Of a DNA stretch of 7,286 bases, positions 1-6,849 are shown one piece after another. The notes under the pieces are model-generated. The model ran no database searches and had not been told where the DNA came from. It saw nothing but the letters and a program-made list of their open reading frames with translations. The translations under genes were made by a program, and so were the position numbers. The stretch comes from Gammaproteobacteria bacterium (GTDB lineage Bacteria > Pseudomonadota > Gammaproteobacteria > UBA9214), in contig JAOULY010000090.1 of the NCBI GenBank assembly GCA_029881775.1, positions 1 to 7,286 on the forward strand. Direction: 5' to 3'. The first letter of the stretch is position 1, and the number at the start of each line of letters is the position of its first letter.

Positions 1-1
1 C

Positions 2-3000
2 CTGGTTGCCGCCGGACTGACAACCGCTCGTCTGCTGGTGCCGTCGCTGGCCGATTACCGGCACGATATAGAACAGGCGGCCAGTGAGCAGCTGGCGCGC
101 ACCGTTACCATCGGTCGCATGCAGGCGACATTGCGCGGTGTTTACCCGATACTGAAACTGCGTGACATCACCATCGCGCAACCCGGGTCGGCGGAACAAA
201 TGCTCGCGGTCGAGGAAGTCTGGCTGCGGCTGGATGTTGACCACTTGCTGCGTCACCGACAGGTGCGTTTCGTCGGTATCGATGTCATCGGCGTTGATCT
301 TGTGCTGGTTCGCGACGCCGGCGGAACACTGTATGTCGAGAAATTGCGCGATATCGGTTCCGATGAAGGCGGCGGTCTGGATGCGCTTGTCAGGATGTCG
401 CGATTGTCTCTGCATGAATCCAGCATTACATTCCGGGACGAGCAGGGCGGTCATCCGGCGCAGCGTTTCTCCTCGGTCATGTTGTCACTCAATAACCGGG
501 GCAATGAACACCGTTTGACCGGTCATGCCTGGCTGCCGGGTGATGTCGGCTATCGCGTGGAACTCGATGCCGTGTTTACCGGCGACCAGCCGGATGTGCT
601 GACCTGGCAGGGGCGCGCCTATGTCACCGGCAAGCAACTGTCATTGCCTTCGCTGTTGCAGTACTGGCCATCTGCACCGGTCGTGCGCGGCCAGGCCAAC
701 CTGCGTTTATGGGTGGATGTGGCTGCCGGTCGCATCGATACCGTCAGCAGCGAGCTGGATATCAGTGAACTGTATGTCGAGCGCGCTGTAGATGAACGTC
801 AGCAGGTGTTCAGTGCAGATGCGCTAGGCCTGCGGCTGGGTTGGCAGCAGACTGCCGGTAACTGGAAGGCCGTCGTGCATCTGCTGTCCGCAGAGCAGGC
901 GGAGAAAAGCTGGGTGCCATTCGATGTGACCCTGTCAGGTGGCACGCGTGGTGTCGCCACCTTTATGCGGCTACACTCCAGGCAGCTGCTTATCGATGAC
1001 CTGTGGCAACTGTTGCCGGTATTGCCATTACCTGATGAGCAGGTGGGGGAGCTGGCGGCGTTGAACCTGTCGGGCGAACTGGCTGACCTGGATGTCATGT
1101 TGTTGCGCGATAAACAGGGTATGCGCCTGGGAAACATCGAGGCACGGTTTGTCGAGCTTGGCATGGCGGAGACCGGCAGGACGCCGTACCTGTCCGGCCT
1201 GGATGGTGTTGTCAGCGGTTCTGCAGAGCACGGCAGGCTGGCTATCGACAGTCGTGATGTCGATGTTTCCGACAGCCGGCTGTTTCGCGATATCCTGGCA
1301 ATCAGCGAGTTGCAGGGCGAACTTCACTGGACACGTGATACGCACGGCATGCAGCTGCGCACGGAACGTCTTGCCCTGGTGAACCCGGACATGGCGCTGT
1401 TGGCCGAATTCGGACTGGCGTTGCCTGCCAGTGGCGAGGGCGCCAGCATGGACCTGGACATCGATATTGAAACGGCGGATATCGGTCGTGCCAATCATTA
1501 CCTGCCGGCGAAGCTCATGTCGCCGACGGCTGTTGCCTGGCTCGACAACAGCCTGGTTAGCGGCCAGGTCCGTAACGGGAGTGTGCGTATTCACGGGCGT
1601 CTCGACCGGATTCCATTCGACAACGGCGAGGGACAGCTGGAAGTACGCCTGCCGGTATTCAATGCGATGCTCGATTTCAACGACGCCTGGACGCCGATTA
1701 CGGGCCTGGATGCACAGGTAGACTTCACCGGTCGTTCAATGGATATTACCAGCAGTCGCGGCATGATACGTAGCGCGGAGCTCGCGCAGGTGCGTGCGCG
1801 AATTCCTGACCTCGCACGACCGGACTTGAGTATTGATGGTGGCGTGCGCGGACAATTGTCGGTCATGCTGGCTGAGCTTGGCAGCAGTCCGCTGGGCAAA
1901 CGTTTCGGCGGATTTGTCGATCGCGCAATTACCACCGGCCGTTGTGATTTGGAACTGGATATCGGTATCCCTTTGTATGCTGCCAATCGCGAGGTTAGCG
2001 CGGCCGGTCGGATTACACTGCGTGACAATAGCCTTAAACTTAAAGACAGTGAGATCACCCTCGGTGCCATACACGGTCTGCTGACATTTGATGGCGACGG
2101 CATCTCGGGTGATGATCTGCGGACGGTGATGAATGGCCGGCCGGCAACCGTCAGGGTGTGGGGCGAACCCGGCAAGCCGGACACGCACATTCGTCTTGTC
2201 GGCAGGCTCGATTTGCTCAATGTCATGCTGGGAAAAGACAGTGCGCTGCAGCATGCTGTCAGTGGTGACAGTGACTGGCAGGTGCAATTGACAGTGCGCG
2301 GGGCGCCCGCGCGTGGTGAACAGGGCAACGTGGGTTTGCAGATCACGTCGACACTGGCCGGTAGCGCCGTTGATTTGCCGGCGCCCTTCGGAAAACCTGC
2401 AGGAAGCCAGCGTACCTTGAGTGTAACCGTGGATAATGCGGCGTCCGCACTGCAACGGGCCTCATTCCGCTACGGTGACCAACTGAAGGGCATCCTGTTG
2501 CTCGATACCCGGGGCAATGCCACACGTCTGCAACGCGGCACGCTGACGCTGGGTGGCGGCAAGGCGGTTCTGGGTGATGCGACGGGGCTGTTGCTCGACG
2601 GGCGCATCGACACCCTGTCGCTGTCCGAATGGCAGCGCTGGTTGAATGCGCCGCAGTCCGGTCCGGCTATTCCATTGCGTCTTGACCTGGATGTCGGTGA
2701 GCTGGAGGTGCAGAATTTCCTGTTCAACGACCTGCACCTGGCGGCAGCCGCGGAGGGGCGGGCGTGGCGTATCAAGGTCAGCGGGGAATCAAGCCGCGGC
2801 GACGTGGACGTCATACGGGCTGATCGCGGGGTTGAAAAGATTGTCATGAACATGGAGCGACTGGCGCTGAAGCGGTCGAGCGCTGACAAATCGCCCGCTG
2901 CAGGGCAGTTTACGCCGGCCGACTTGCCTGAATTGCAGGTTACCGCCGGCGAGTTCGTATATAACGATGCAAACTTCGGGCAGTTCGACCTGAAGGCCGT

Positions 3001-3778
3001 TGCGCAGGCGAATAACCGCTACCTGGTCGAGCGTCTGGCCGTGTCATCCGGGCTGTTGTCTATGCGGCTGGATGCCAGCTGGCACATGACCGGTCGCGAC
3101 CACCTGAGCCAGGTCAGCCTGGAAATCCTCGACGGGGATATGGGCCGCCTGCTGGATGTGTTCGGTTTCGAGAAGGTGATAAAAGACGGTAAGCTGAGTG
3201 CAACACTGCAGGCATCCTGGCCGGCACCGTTGCCGGATTTCTCACCAGGAACTATTGATGGCAAGCTGAACGTGGTTATCAAGGATGGCCAGTTACTCGA
3301 TATCGAGCCGGGCGCTTCCGGGCGTGCGCTCGGTTTATTGAGTATTGGCAAGTTACCGCGGCGTCTGACGCTGGATTTTTCCGACTTTTTCGGTGAAGGA
3401 TTTAATTTCGAACGCATTGCCGGGAATTTCGTCATTGACCAGGGCAATGCCTACACCAATGACCTGGAGGTTGACGGGCCCGCGGCGCGTATCGATATTT
3501 CGGGCCGGGTTGGACTGGTCGAGAAGGATTACGATCAGCTGATCACGGTTATTCCGTACCTGGAATCGAGTCTGCCGCTGGCGGGGGCGCTGGCCGGCGG
3601 GCCGGCTGTCGGCGCGGTCGTGATCGTTGCCGAGAAGTTGCTGGACGGCAAGCTTGGCCTCAATAAAATGGCAAGCAAGCAATACACGTTGATCGGGCCA
3701 TGGGATGCGCCGGTCGTGACACGCATCGAGTCGAAAAGTACGGTGGCTACGGACGATGCCTTTGAGTTCGATGAGTAG
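2..3778 (+). CDS. yhdP: YhdP family AsmA-like phospholipid transport protein, 5' partial
   Basis: This is a very large envelope protein of the YhdP/TIGR02099 family. The E. coli member works with TamB and YdbH to move phospholipids from the inner to the outer membrane, anchored in the inner membrane and spanning the periplasm. The frame is open from base 2 and gives 1258 codons. E. coli YhdP is about 1266 aa, so only a few N-terminal residues seem to be missing. Residues 1-12 (LVAAGLTTARLL) look like the end of the N-terminal membrane anchor, followed by PSLADYR. The GTG at base 38 is therefore probably not the start. Family signatures visible: SPTAVAWLDNSL near residue 510, LPAPFGKPAG near 790, LTLDFSDFFGEGFNF at 1122-1136, and a hydrophobic Gly/Ala/Val stretch near 1192-1213 before the C-terminus. 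No internal stop or frameshift is seen. Function is inferred from the family; the substrate is not shown by the sequence. Confidence 0.93.
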   Translation: MVAAGLTTARLLVPSLADYRHDIEQAASEQLARTVTIGRMQATLRGVYPILKLRDITIAQPGSAEQMLAVEEVWLRLDVDHLLRHRQVRFVGIDVIGVDLVLVRDAGGTLYVEKLRDIGSDEGGGLDALVRMSRLSLHESSITFRDEQGGHPAQRFSSVMLSLNNRGNEHRLTGHAWLPGDVGYRVELDAVFTGDQPDVLTWQGRAYVTGKQLSLPSLLQYWPSAPVVRGQANLRLWVDVAAGRIDTVSSELDISELYVERAVDERQQVFSADALGLRLGWQQTAGNWKAVVHLLSAEQAEKSWVPFDVTLSGGTRGVATFMRLHSRQLLIDDLWQLLPVLPLPDEQVGELAALNLSGELADLDVMLLRDKQGMRLGNIEARFVELGMAETGRTPYLSGLDGVVSGSAEHGRLAIDSRDVDVSDSRLFRDILAISELQGELHWTRDTHGMQLRTERLALVNPDMALLAEFGLALPASGEGASMDLDIDIETADIGRANHYLPAKLMSPTAVAWLDNSLVSGQVRNGSVRIHGRLDRIPFDNGEGQLEVRLPVFNAMLDFNDAWTPITGLDAQVDFTGRSMDITSSRGMIRSAELAQVRARIPDLARPDLSIDGGVRGQLSVMLAELGSSPLGKRFGGFVDRAITTGRCDLELDIGIPLYAANREVSAAGRITLRDNSLKLKDSEITLGAIHGLLTFDGDGISGDDLRTVMNGRPATVRVWGEPGKPDTHIRLVGRLDLLNVMLGKDSALQHAVSGDSDWQVQLTVRGAPARGEQGNVGLQITSTLAGSAVDLPAPFGKPAGSQRTLSVTVDNAASALQRASFRYGDQLKGILLLDTRGNATRLQRGTLTLGGGKAVLGDATGLLLDGRIDTLSLSEWQRWLNAPQSGPAIPLRLDLDVGELEVQNFLFNDLHLAAAAEGRAWRIKVSGESSRGDVDVIRADRGVEKIVMNMERLALKRSSADKSPAAGQFTPADLPELQVTAGEFVYNDANFGQFDLKAVAQANNRYLVERLAVSSGLLSMRLDASWHMTGRDHLSQVSLEILDGDMGRLLDVFGFEKVIKDGKLSATLQASWPAPLPDFSPGTIDGKLNVVIKDGQLLDIEPGASGRALGLLSIGKLPRRLTLDFSDFFGEGFNFERIAGNFVIDQGNAYTNDLEVDGPAARIDISGRVGLVEKDYDQLITVIPYLESSLPLAGALAGGPAVGAVVIVAEKLLDGKLGLNKMASKQYTLIGPWDAPVVTRIESKSTVATDDAFEFDE

Positions 3779-3806
3779 TCCGGCCGACAGTGACAGCCGG
3801 CCGACT
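3777..3806 (+). terminator. Stem-loop at the yhdP stop codon, possible weak terminator or attenuator
   Basis: Bases 3777-3779 (AGT) pair with 3804-3806 (ACT), and CGGCCG at 3781-3786 pairs with CGGCCG at 3798-3803. C3780 is bulged and the loop is 11 bases (3787-3797). The 9-bp, mostly G:C stem includes the last two bases of the yhdP TAG stop. There is no proper U-tract: the nearest T-run is TTTT at 3818-3821, 11 bases after the stem. It may instead act as an attenuator or an mRNA-stabilising 3' end. Pairing was read by eye and no folding energy was computed. Confidence 0.4.
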
Positions 3807-3816
3807 GTGGTATTCT
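3790..3816 (+). promoter_or_regulatory. Weak candidate sigma-70 promoter for nit1-tldD
   Basis: GTGACA at 3790-3795 matches five of six bases of the -35 consensus. TATTCT at 3811-3816 matches four of six bases of the -10 consensus and is preceded by TGG, an extended -10 element. The 15-base spacer is shorter than the usual 16-18. It overlaps the 3' half of the stem-loop at the yhdP stop. If real, it would start transcription roughly 28 bases upstream of the nit1 start. Confidence 0.25.
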
Positions 3817-3850
3817 GTTTTGCACAGACACAGGAGAAGACAATAACGTT

Positions 3851-4675
3851 ATGAGTGTGGTTGCATGTATCCAGATGGCTTCCGGGCCGAACATTGGTGC
3901 GAACCTGCTTGAGGCAGAGCGCCTGATCCACGAGGCCGTCAGCCAGAAGGCGCGACTGGTCGTACTTCCCGAGAATTTTGCCCTGATGGGTAACACCGAG
4001 CACGACAAGGTAGCGGCACGGGAGAAGGAGGGCAGTGGCGCCATCCAGACTTTCCTGTCGGAGCAATCGGCACGTCACGGTATCTGGCTGGTTGGCGGTA
4101 CCATCCCGCTGGTTGCGAATGACGCGAACAAGGTGCGTGCCGCCTGCCTGGTGTTCGATGACAAGGGCCGGCAGGTTGCACGCTATGACAAGATACACCT
4201 GTTCGATGTCGAGCTGGTCGACAGTGGCGAGCAGTACACGGAATCAGACACCATTGAGCCCGGCGACGATGTCGTGGTCATCGACACGCCCTTTGGCCGC
4301 ATGGGTGTCGCAGTGTGCTATGACCTGCGTTTCCCGGAGCTGTTTCGTCAGCAACTCGAGGCCGGTATGGAAATCCTGGTGCTGCCATCGGCGTTTACGG
4401 CGATCACCGGACGCGCGCACTGGGATGTGCTGGTACGGGCGCGTGCCATTGAAAACCTGTGCTATGTTGTCGCGCCTGACCAGGGTGGTTTCCACCTGAA
4501 CGGACGCGAGACTTACGGACACAGCATGATTGTCGATCCATGGGGTACCGTTCTGAACAGTCTTTCCCGCGGCCCCGGCGTTGTCTGTGCCGATGTCGAA
4601 CTCGGTCGCCTGCAGAATGCACGGCGCAACTTCCCGAGTATTTCCCACCGCCGCCTGCAGTGTCTTAACAAGTAA
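3851..4675 (+). CDS. nit1: Nit1-like carbon-nitrogen hydrolase, probable deaminated glutathione amidase
   Basis: This is a 274-aa cytoplasmic amidase of the nitrilase superfamily. All three catalytic residues are visible: Glu41 in LPENFAL, Lys114 in RYDKIHLFDV and Cys156 in VAVCYDLRFPEL. The later stretch with TGRAHWDVLVRARAIE and YGHSMIVDPWG is typical of the Nit1/Nit2 branch, and length fits a single-domain member. Nit1 enzymes hydrolyse deaminated glutathione, a side product of transaminases, to alpha-ketoglutarate and cysteinylglycine. That substrate is inferred from the subfamily; a Nit2-like omega-amidase is the main alternative. The ATG at 3851 is the only sensible start: no closer in-frame start codon exists. 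AGGAGA at 3832-3837 lies 13 bases upstream, a long spacing, though GAAGA at 3836-3840 may help. The stop overlaps the tldD start (TAATG), so the two are probably co-transcribed and coupled. Confidence 0.9.
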   Translation: MSVVACIQMASGPNIGANLLEAERLIHEAVSQKARLVVLPENFALMGNTEHDKVAAREKEGSGAIQTFLSEQSARHGIWLVGGTIPLVANDANKVRAACLVFDDKGRQVARYDKIHLFDVELVDSGEQYTESDTIEPGDDVVVIDTPFGRMGVAVCYDLRFPELFRQQLEAGMEILVLPSAFTAITGRAHWDVLVRARAIENLCYVVAPDQGGFHLNGRETYGHSMIVDPWGTVLNSLSRGPGVVCADVELGRLQNARRNFPSISHRRLQCLNK

Positions 4676-6120
4676 TGCCCGGCTCAGCACTTGATATAGC
4701 GCGCCAGCGTCTGCTGGTACCGGCCGGGATTGACGAGAATGACCTCGACAAGGTGTTCGGCAAACTGCTTGCGCACGCTGTCGACAGCGGCGACCTGTAT
4801 TTCCAGTCCAGCCGTTACGAGTCATGGGTGCTGGAAGACGGTATCGTCAAGGAAGGCAGTCATAATATTGAACAGGGTGCCGGGGTGCGTGCTGTCAGTG
4901 GCGACAAGACCGGTTTTGCCTACTCGGATGAAATCGTATTGCCGGCCCTGCTGGAGGCGTCGACCGCGGCCCGTGCAATTGCACGGCAGGGCAGCGAGGG
5001 CAGCTTGCAGGCCTGGCATGCCGGCGGTGGCAATGCCCTGTATGGCGACGTCGACCCGCTCGCGCAGATGTCGGCCGATGACAAGGTCGCACTGCTGCAA
5101 CTGCTGGATGCGGAGGCGCGTGCGCAGGACCCGCGTGTAAAGGAAGTCGTGGTAAGTATCGCCGGTGTTCACGAGGTTGTGCTGGTTGCCGTCAGCGACG
5201 GCACGCTGGCCGCCGATGTGCGCCCGCTGGTGCGCTGCAATGTGACGGTCATTGTCGAGCAGAACGGTCGCCGCGAGCAGGGTACCGCTGGCGGCGGCGG
5301 ACGCACTGATTACAGTTTCTTTACCAACGATGCCCGCGGCCTGGGCTATGCGCGCGAGGCGGTGCGCCAGGCACTGGTCAATCTCGATGCCGTCGACACG
5401 CCGGCGGGCAGCCTGCCGGTAGTGCTGGGACCGGGCTGGCCCGGCATCCTGTTGCACGAGGCCATCGGTCATGGTCTTGAGGGTGACTTCAACCGCAAGG
5501 GGACTTCGGCCTTTGCCGGCATGATCGGTCAGCGGGTGGCTTCGGAACTGTGTACCGTGGTGGATGACGGCACGCTGGCCGGGCGCCGCGGCTCGCTCAA
5601 CATCGACGATGAAGGCACGCCGACACAGAATACCGTGCTGATTGAAAACGGCATCCTCAAGGGTTACATGCAGGATCGCATGAACGCCGGTCTCATGGGC
5701 GTTGCGCCGACCGGTAACGGACGTCGCGAGTCCTATGCACATTTGCCGATGCCGCGTATGACCAACACCTATATGCATGCCGGTCCGCATGATCCGGGGG
5801 AAATTATAGCCAGCGTCGAGAAGGGCCTGTACGCCGTCAACTTCGGCGGTGGCCAGGTGGATATCACCTCCGGCAAGTTCGTGTTTACCGCCAGCGAGGC
5901 CTACCTGATCGAGAATGGCAAAATCACTGCGCCGGTCAAGGGCGCCACGCTCATCGGTAATGGCCCGGATGTGCTCAAGCGCGTGTCCATGCTGGGTAAC
6001 GACATGCAACTGGACTCCGGTGTCGGTACCTGCGGCAAGGAAGGGCAGAGTGTACCGGTCGGTGTGGGGCAGCCGACCATGCTGATTGATGAACTCACCG
6101 TCGGAGGAACAAGCGCATGA
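4675..6120 (+). CDS. tldD: Metalloprotease TldD
   Basis: TldD is a cytoplasmic zinc metalloprotease subunit (peptidase family U62). In E. coli it forms a heterodimer with TldE (PmbA), removes the leader peptide of microcin B17, and is needed for CcdA antitoxin degradation. The ORF is 481 aa, the same length as E. coli TldD. The metal-binding HExxxH motif is present as HEAIGHGLEGDF, with His261, Glu262 and His265. The conserved C-terminal cysteine, Cys453, lies in GTCGKEGQSVPVGVGQP. Other conserved stretches are DLYFQSSRYESWVLEDGIVK near residue 40, DGTLAADVRPLVR, TGNGRRESYAHLPMPRMTNT and NFGGGQVDITSGKFVF. The ATG overlaps the nit1 stop by one base (TAATG) and no Shine-Dalgarno sequence is evident, so translation probably depends on reinitiation. 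Downstream it shares ATGA with a small lipoprotein ORF. The tldE/pmbA partner is not in this window. Confidence 0.97.
   Translation: MPGSALDIARQRLLVPAGIDENDLDKVFGKLLAHAVDSGDLYFQSSRYESWVLEDGIVKEGSHNIEQGAGVRAVSGDKTGFAYSDEIVLPALLEASTAARAIARQGSEGSLQAWHAGGGNALYGDVDPLAQMSADDKVALLQLLDAEARAQDPRVKEVVVSIAGVHEVVLVAVSDGTLAADVRPLVRCNVTVIVEQNGRREQGTAGGGGRTDYSFFTNDARGLGYAREAVRQALVNLDAVDTPAGSLPVVLGPGWPGILLHEAIGHGLEGDFNRKGTSAFAGMIGQRVASELCTVVDDGTLAGRRGSLNIDDEGTPTQNTVLIENGILKGYMQDRMNAGLMGVAPTGNGRRESYAHLPMPRMTNTYMHAGPHDPGEIIASVEKGLYAVNFGGGQVDITSGKFVFTASEAYLIENGKITAPVKGATLIGNGPDVLKRVSMLGNDMQLDSGVGTCGKEGQSVPVGVGQPTMLIDELTVGGTSA
6103..6108 (+). promoter_or_regulatory. Strong ribosome binding site for the small lipoprotein ORF
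   Basis: GGAGGA lies 8 bases before the ATG at 6117, inside the last codons of tldD. It is the strongest Shine-Dalgarno match of the coupled genes in this window. It supports 6117 as the start over the in-frame ATG at 6150, and argues that the small ORF is translated. Confidence 0.75.
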
Positions 6121-6338
6121 ACCGTTTTTCCAGTAACAGAGCGACTGCAATGACACAAATAAACGTCTTATATCGCGTTACCGGCCTGCTTGCCTGTCTG
6201 GTGTTGTTGCACGGCTGTGCCGCCGCAACGGTCATCCGCAAGCAGCCTGACTTCGACAACGAACGGCAGCAACAACTGATGCAGACCTTTCGGCCGGAAA
6301 CTGTCGCGCTTGGCACAGCTGAAGCGTTCAGCCGGTAG
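6117..6338 (+). CDS. Small putative lipoprotein of unknown function
   Basis: This is a 73-aa ORF whose family I do not recognise. The sequence shows an N-terminal region, a hydrophobic core (GLLACLVLL, residues 23-31) and a lipobox-like LHGC ending at Cys34, so it reads as a signal-peptidase-II substrate. His at lipobox position -2 is unusual. The mature part would be only 40 residues from Cys34: charged and polar (RKQPDFDNERQQQ), with no transmembrane segment. Residue +2 is Ala, not Asp, so outer-membrane sorting is expected if it is lipidated. The start at 6117 has an excellent Shine-Dalgarno sequence and shares ATGA with the tldD stop. The ATG at 6150 would give 62 aa and a shorter, more typical n-region for the signal peptide. 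Coupling to tldD suggests co-expression but does not establish a shared function. Confidence 0.68.
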   Translation: MNRFSSNRATAMTQINVLYRVTGLLACLVLLHGCAAATVIRKQPDFDNERQQQLMQTFRPETVALGTAEAFSR

Positions 6339-6401
6339 GCTGTCACCGATACCAGCCAGTCGTTTATAACCGTTTTTTTCGCTGGATGATTTTGAGAACG
6401 T

Positions 6402-6410
6402 TGTTACTAT
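6402..6410 (+). promoter_or_regulatory. Candidate extended -10 promoter for the doxX-DUF2784 pair
   Basis: TGT followed by TACTAT (6405-6410) forms an extended -10 element with four of six bases matching TATAAT. No good -35 box is found; the best at suitable spacing is TGGATG (6383-6388, three of six). Transcription would begin near 6417, giving a leader of about 24 bases that contains the GGAGG ribosome binding site. Position and the gap after the preceding gene support it, but it was read by eye only. Confidence 0.38.
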
Positions 6411-6429
6411 TGGGTGGACACTCAATGTG

Positions 6430-6434
6430 GGAGG
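6430..6434 (+). promoter_or_regulatory. Ribosome binding site that fixes the doxX start
   Basis: GGAGG within a GGGAGGGG run (6429-6436) lies 6 bases before the ATG at 6441. This favours 6441 over the in-frame GTG at 6414, which lies upstream of this site and would add nine residues unlike the family N-terminus. Confidence 0.75.
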
Positions 6435-6440
6435 GGCACC

Positions 6441-6833
6441 ATGAATAACGAAAATGCCGGTAAATTAATTCTGCGCCTGACGGTCGGTTTGCTGATGCTG
6501 TTTCACGGTGTGGCCAAGCTGATACACCCTGACTCGCTTGATTTCATTCGTATGGGTCTGTCAGGACTGGGTCTGCCCGAGTTGCTGGCCTATGGCGTGT
6601 ACGTCGGTGAGGTGCTGGCGCCGTTATTGCTGGTTGCCGGGATATTCTCGCGCTGGGGTGGCATGCTGATCGTGGTCAATATGCTGTTTGCCATTGGCCT
6701 GGCGCACACGGGTGACCTGTTTGCACTGACCGAACACGGTGGTTACCGCCTTGAACTGCAAATGTTCTATTTGCTTGGCGGACTCGCGGTGATGTTCCTC
6801 GGTAGCGGCCGTTACGCGATCAAACCCGACTGA
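6441..6833 (+). CDS. DoxX family membrane protein
   Basis: This is a 130-aa integral inner-membrane protein of the DoxX family. Four hydrophobic segments are visible at about residues 9-27, 47-69, 72-89 and 104-121. The first contains LRLTVGLLMLFHGVAKL, typical of the family N-terminus, followed by a short amphipathic loop and GLPELLAYGVYVGEVLAPL. The family is broad. Members include the small subunit of thiosulfate:quinone oxidoreductase in Acidianus and a mycobacterial protein linked to oxidative-stress defence, but most bacterial members have no assigned reaction, so none is assigned here. The start at 6441 is set by a strong ribosome binding site. The gene ends 8 bases before the DUF2784 gene, which it probably shares a transcript with. 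A candidate promoter lies just upstream. Confidence 0.9.
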   Translation: MNNENAGKLILRLTVGLLMLFHGVAKLIHPDSLDFIRMGLSGLGLPELLAYGVYVGEVLAPLLLVAGIFSRWGGMLIVVNMLFAIGLAHTGDLFALTEHGGYRLELQMFYLLGGLAVMFLGSGRYAIKPD

Positions 6834-6834
6834 C

Positions 6835-6849
6835 AGGGCCGTTGGCCCT
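6835..6849 (+). promoter_or_regulatory. Hairpin enclosing the DUF2784 start codon
   Basis: AGGGCC (6835-6840) and GGCCCT (6844-6849) form a perfect 6-bp stem around a three-base loop (GTT). The TTG start codon at 6842-6844 lies in the loop and at the first base of the 3' arm. The only Shine-Dalgarno-like bases (AGGG, 6835-6838) lie in the 5' arm. The doxX stop ends two bases before the stem, so a ribosome finishing doxX would be positioned to melt it. Only TTT (6849-6851) follows, too short for a good intrinsic terminator. Confidence 0.5.

Noticed and set aside
38..40. GTG at 38 as the yhdP start
   Set aside because: The frame is open to base 2 and the upstream residues continue a hydrophobic anchor expected of YhdP, so the gene begins before the window.
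1591..2455. Overlapping open frames of about 240-250 codons on the - strand within yhdP
   Set aside because: They are antisense shadows of a well-conserved coding region, Arg/Ser/Pro-rich and without family motifs.
4822..6156. Long open frame of 444 codons on the - strand opposite tldD
   Set aside because: It lies fully antisense to a clearly conserved tldD, its composition is that of a GC-rich antisense shadow, and it shows no recognisable domain.
6373..6379. T7 tract as the U-tract of an intrinsic terminator after the lipoprotein ORF
   Set aside because: No stable stem ends directly before it; the bases just upstream can form only about 3 bp, so it is mentioned as a finding and not called as a terminator.
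6414..6440. GTG at 6414 as the start of the DoxX gene
   Set aside because: It lies upstream of the strong GGAGG site and adds residues (MDTQCGRGT) that do not look like a DoxX N-terminus; the ATG at 6441 fits better.
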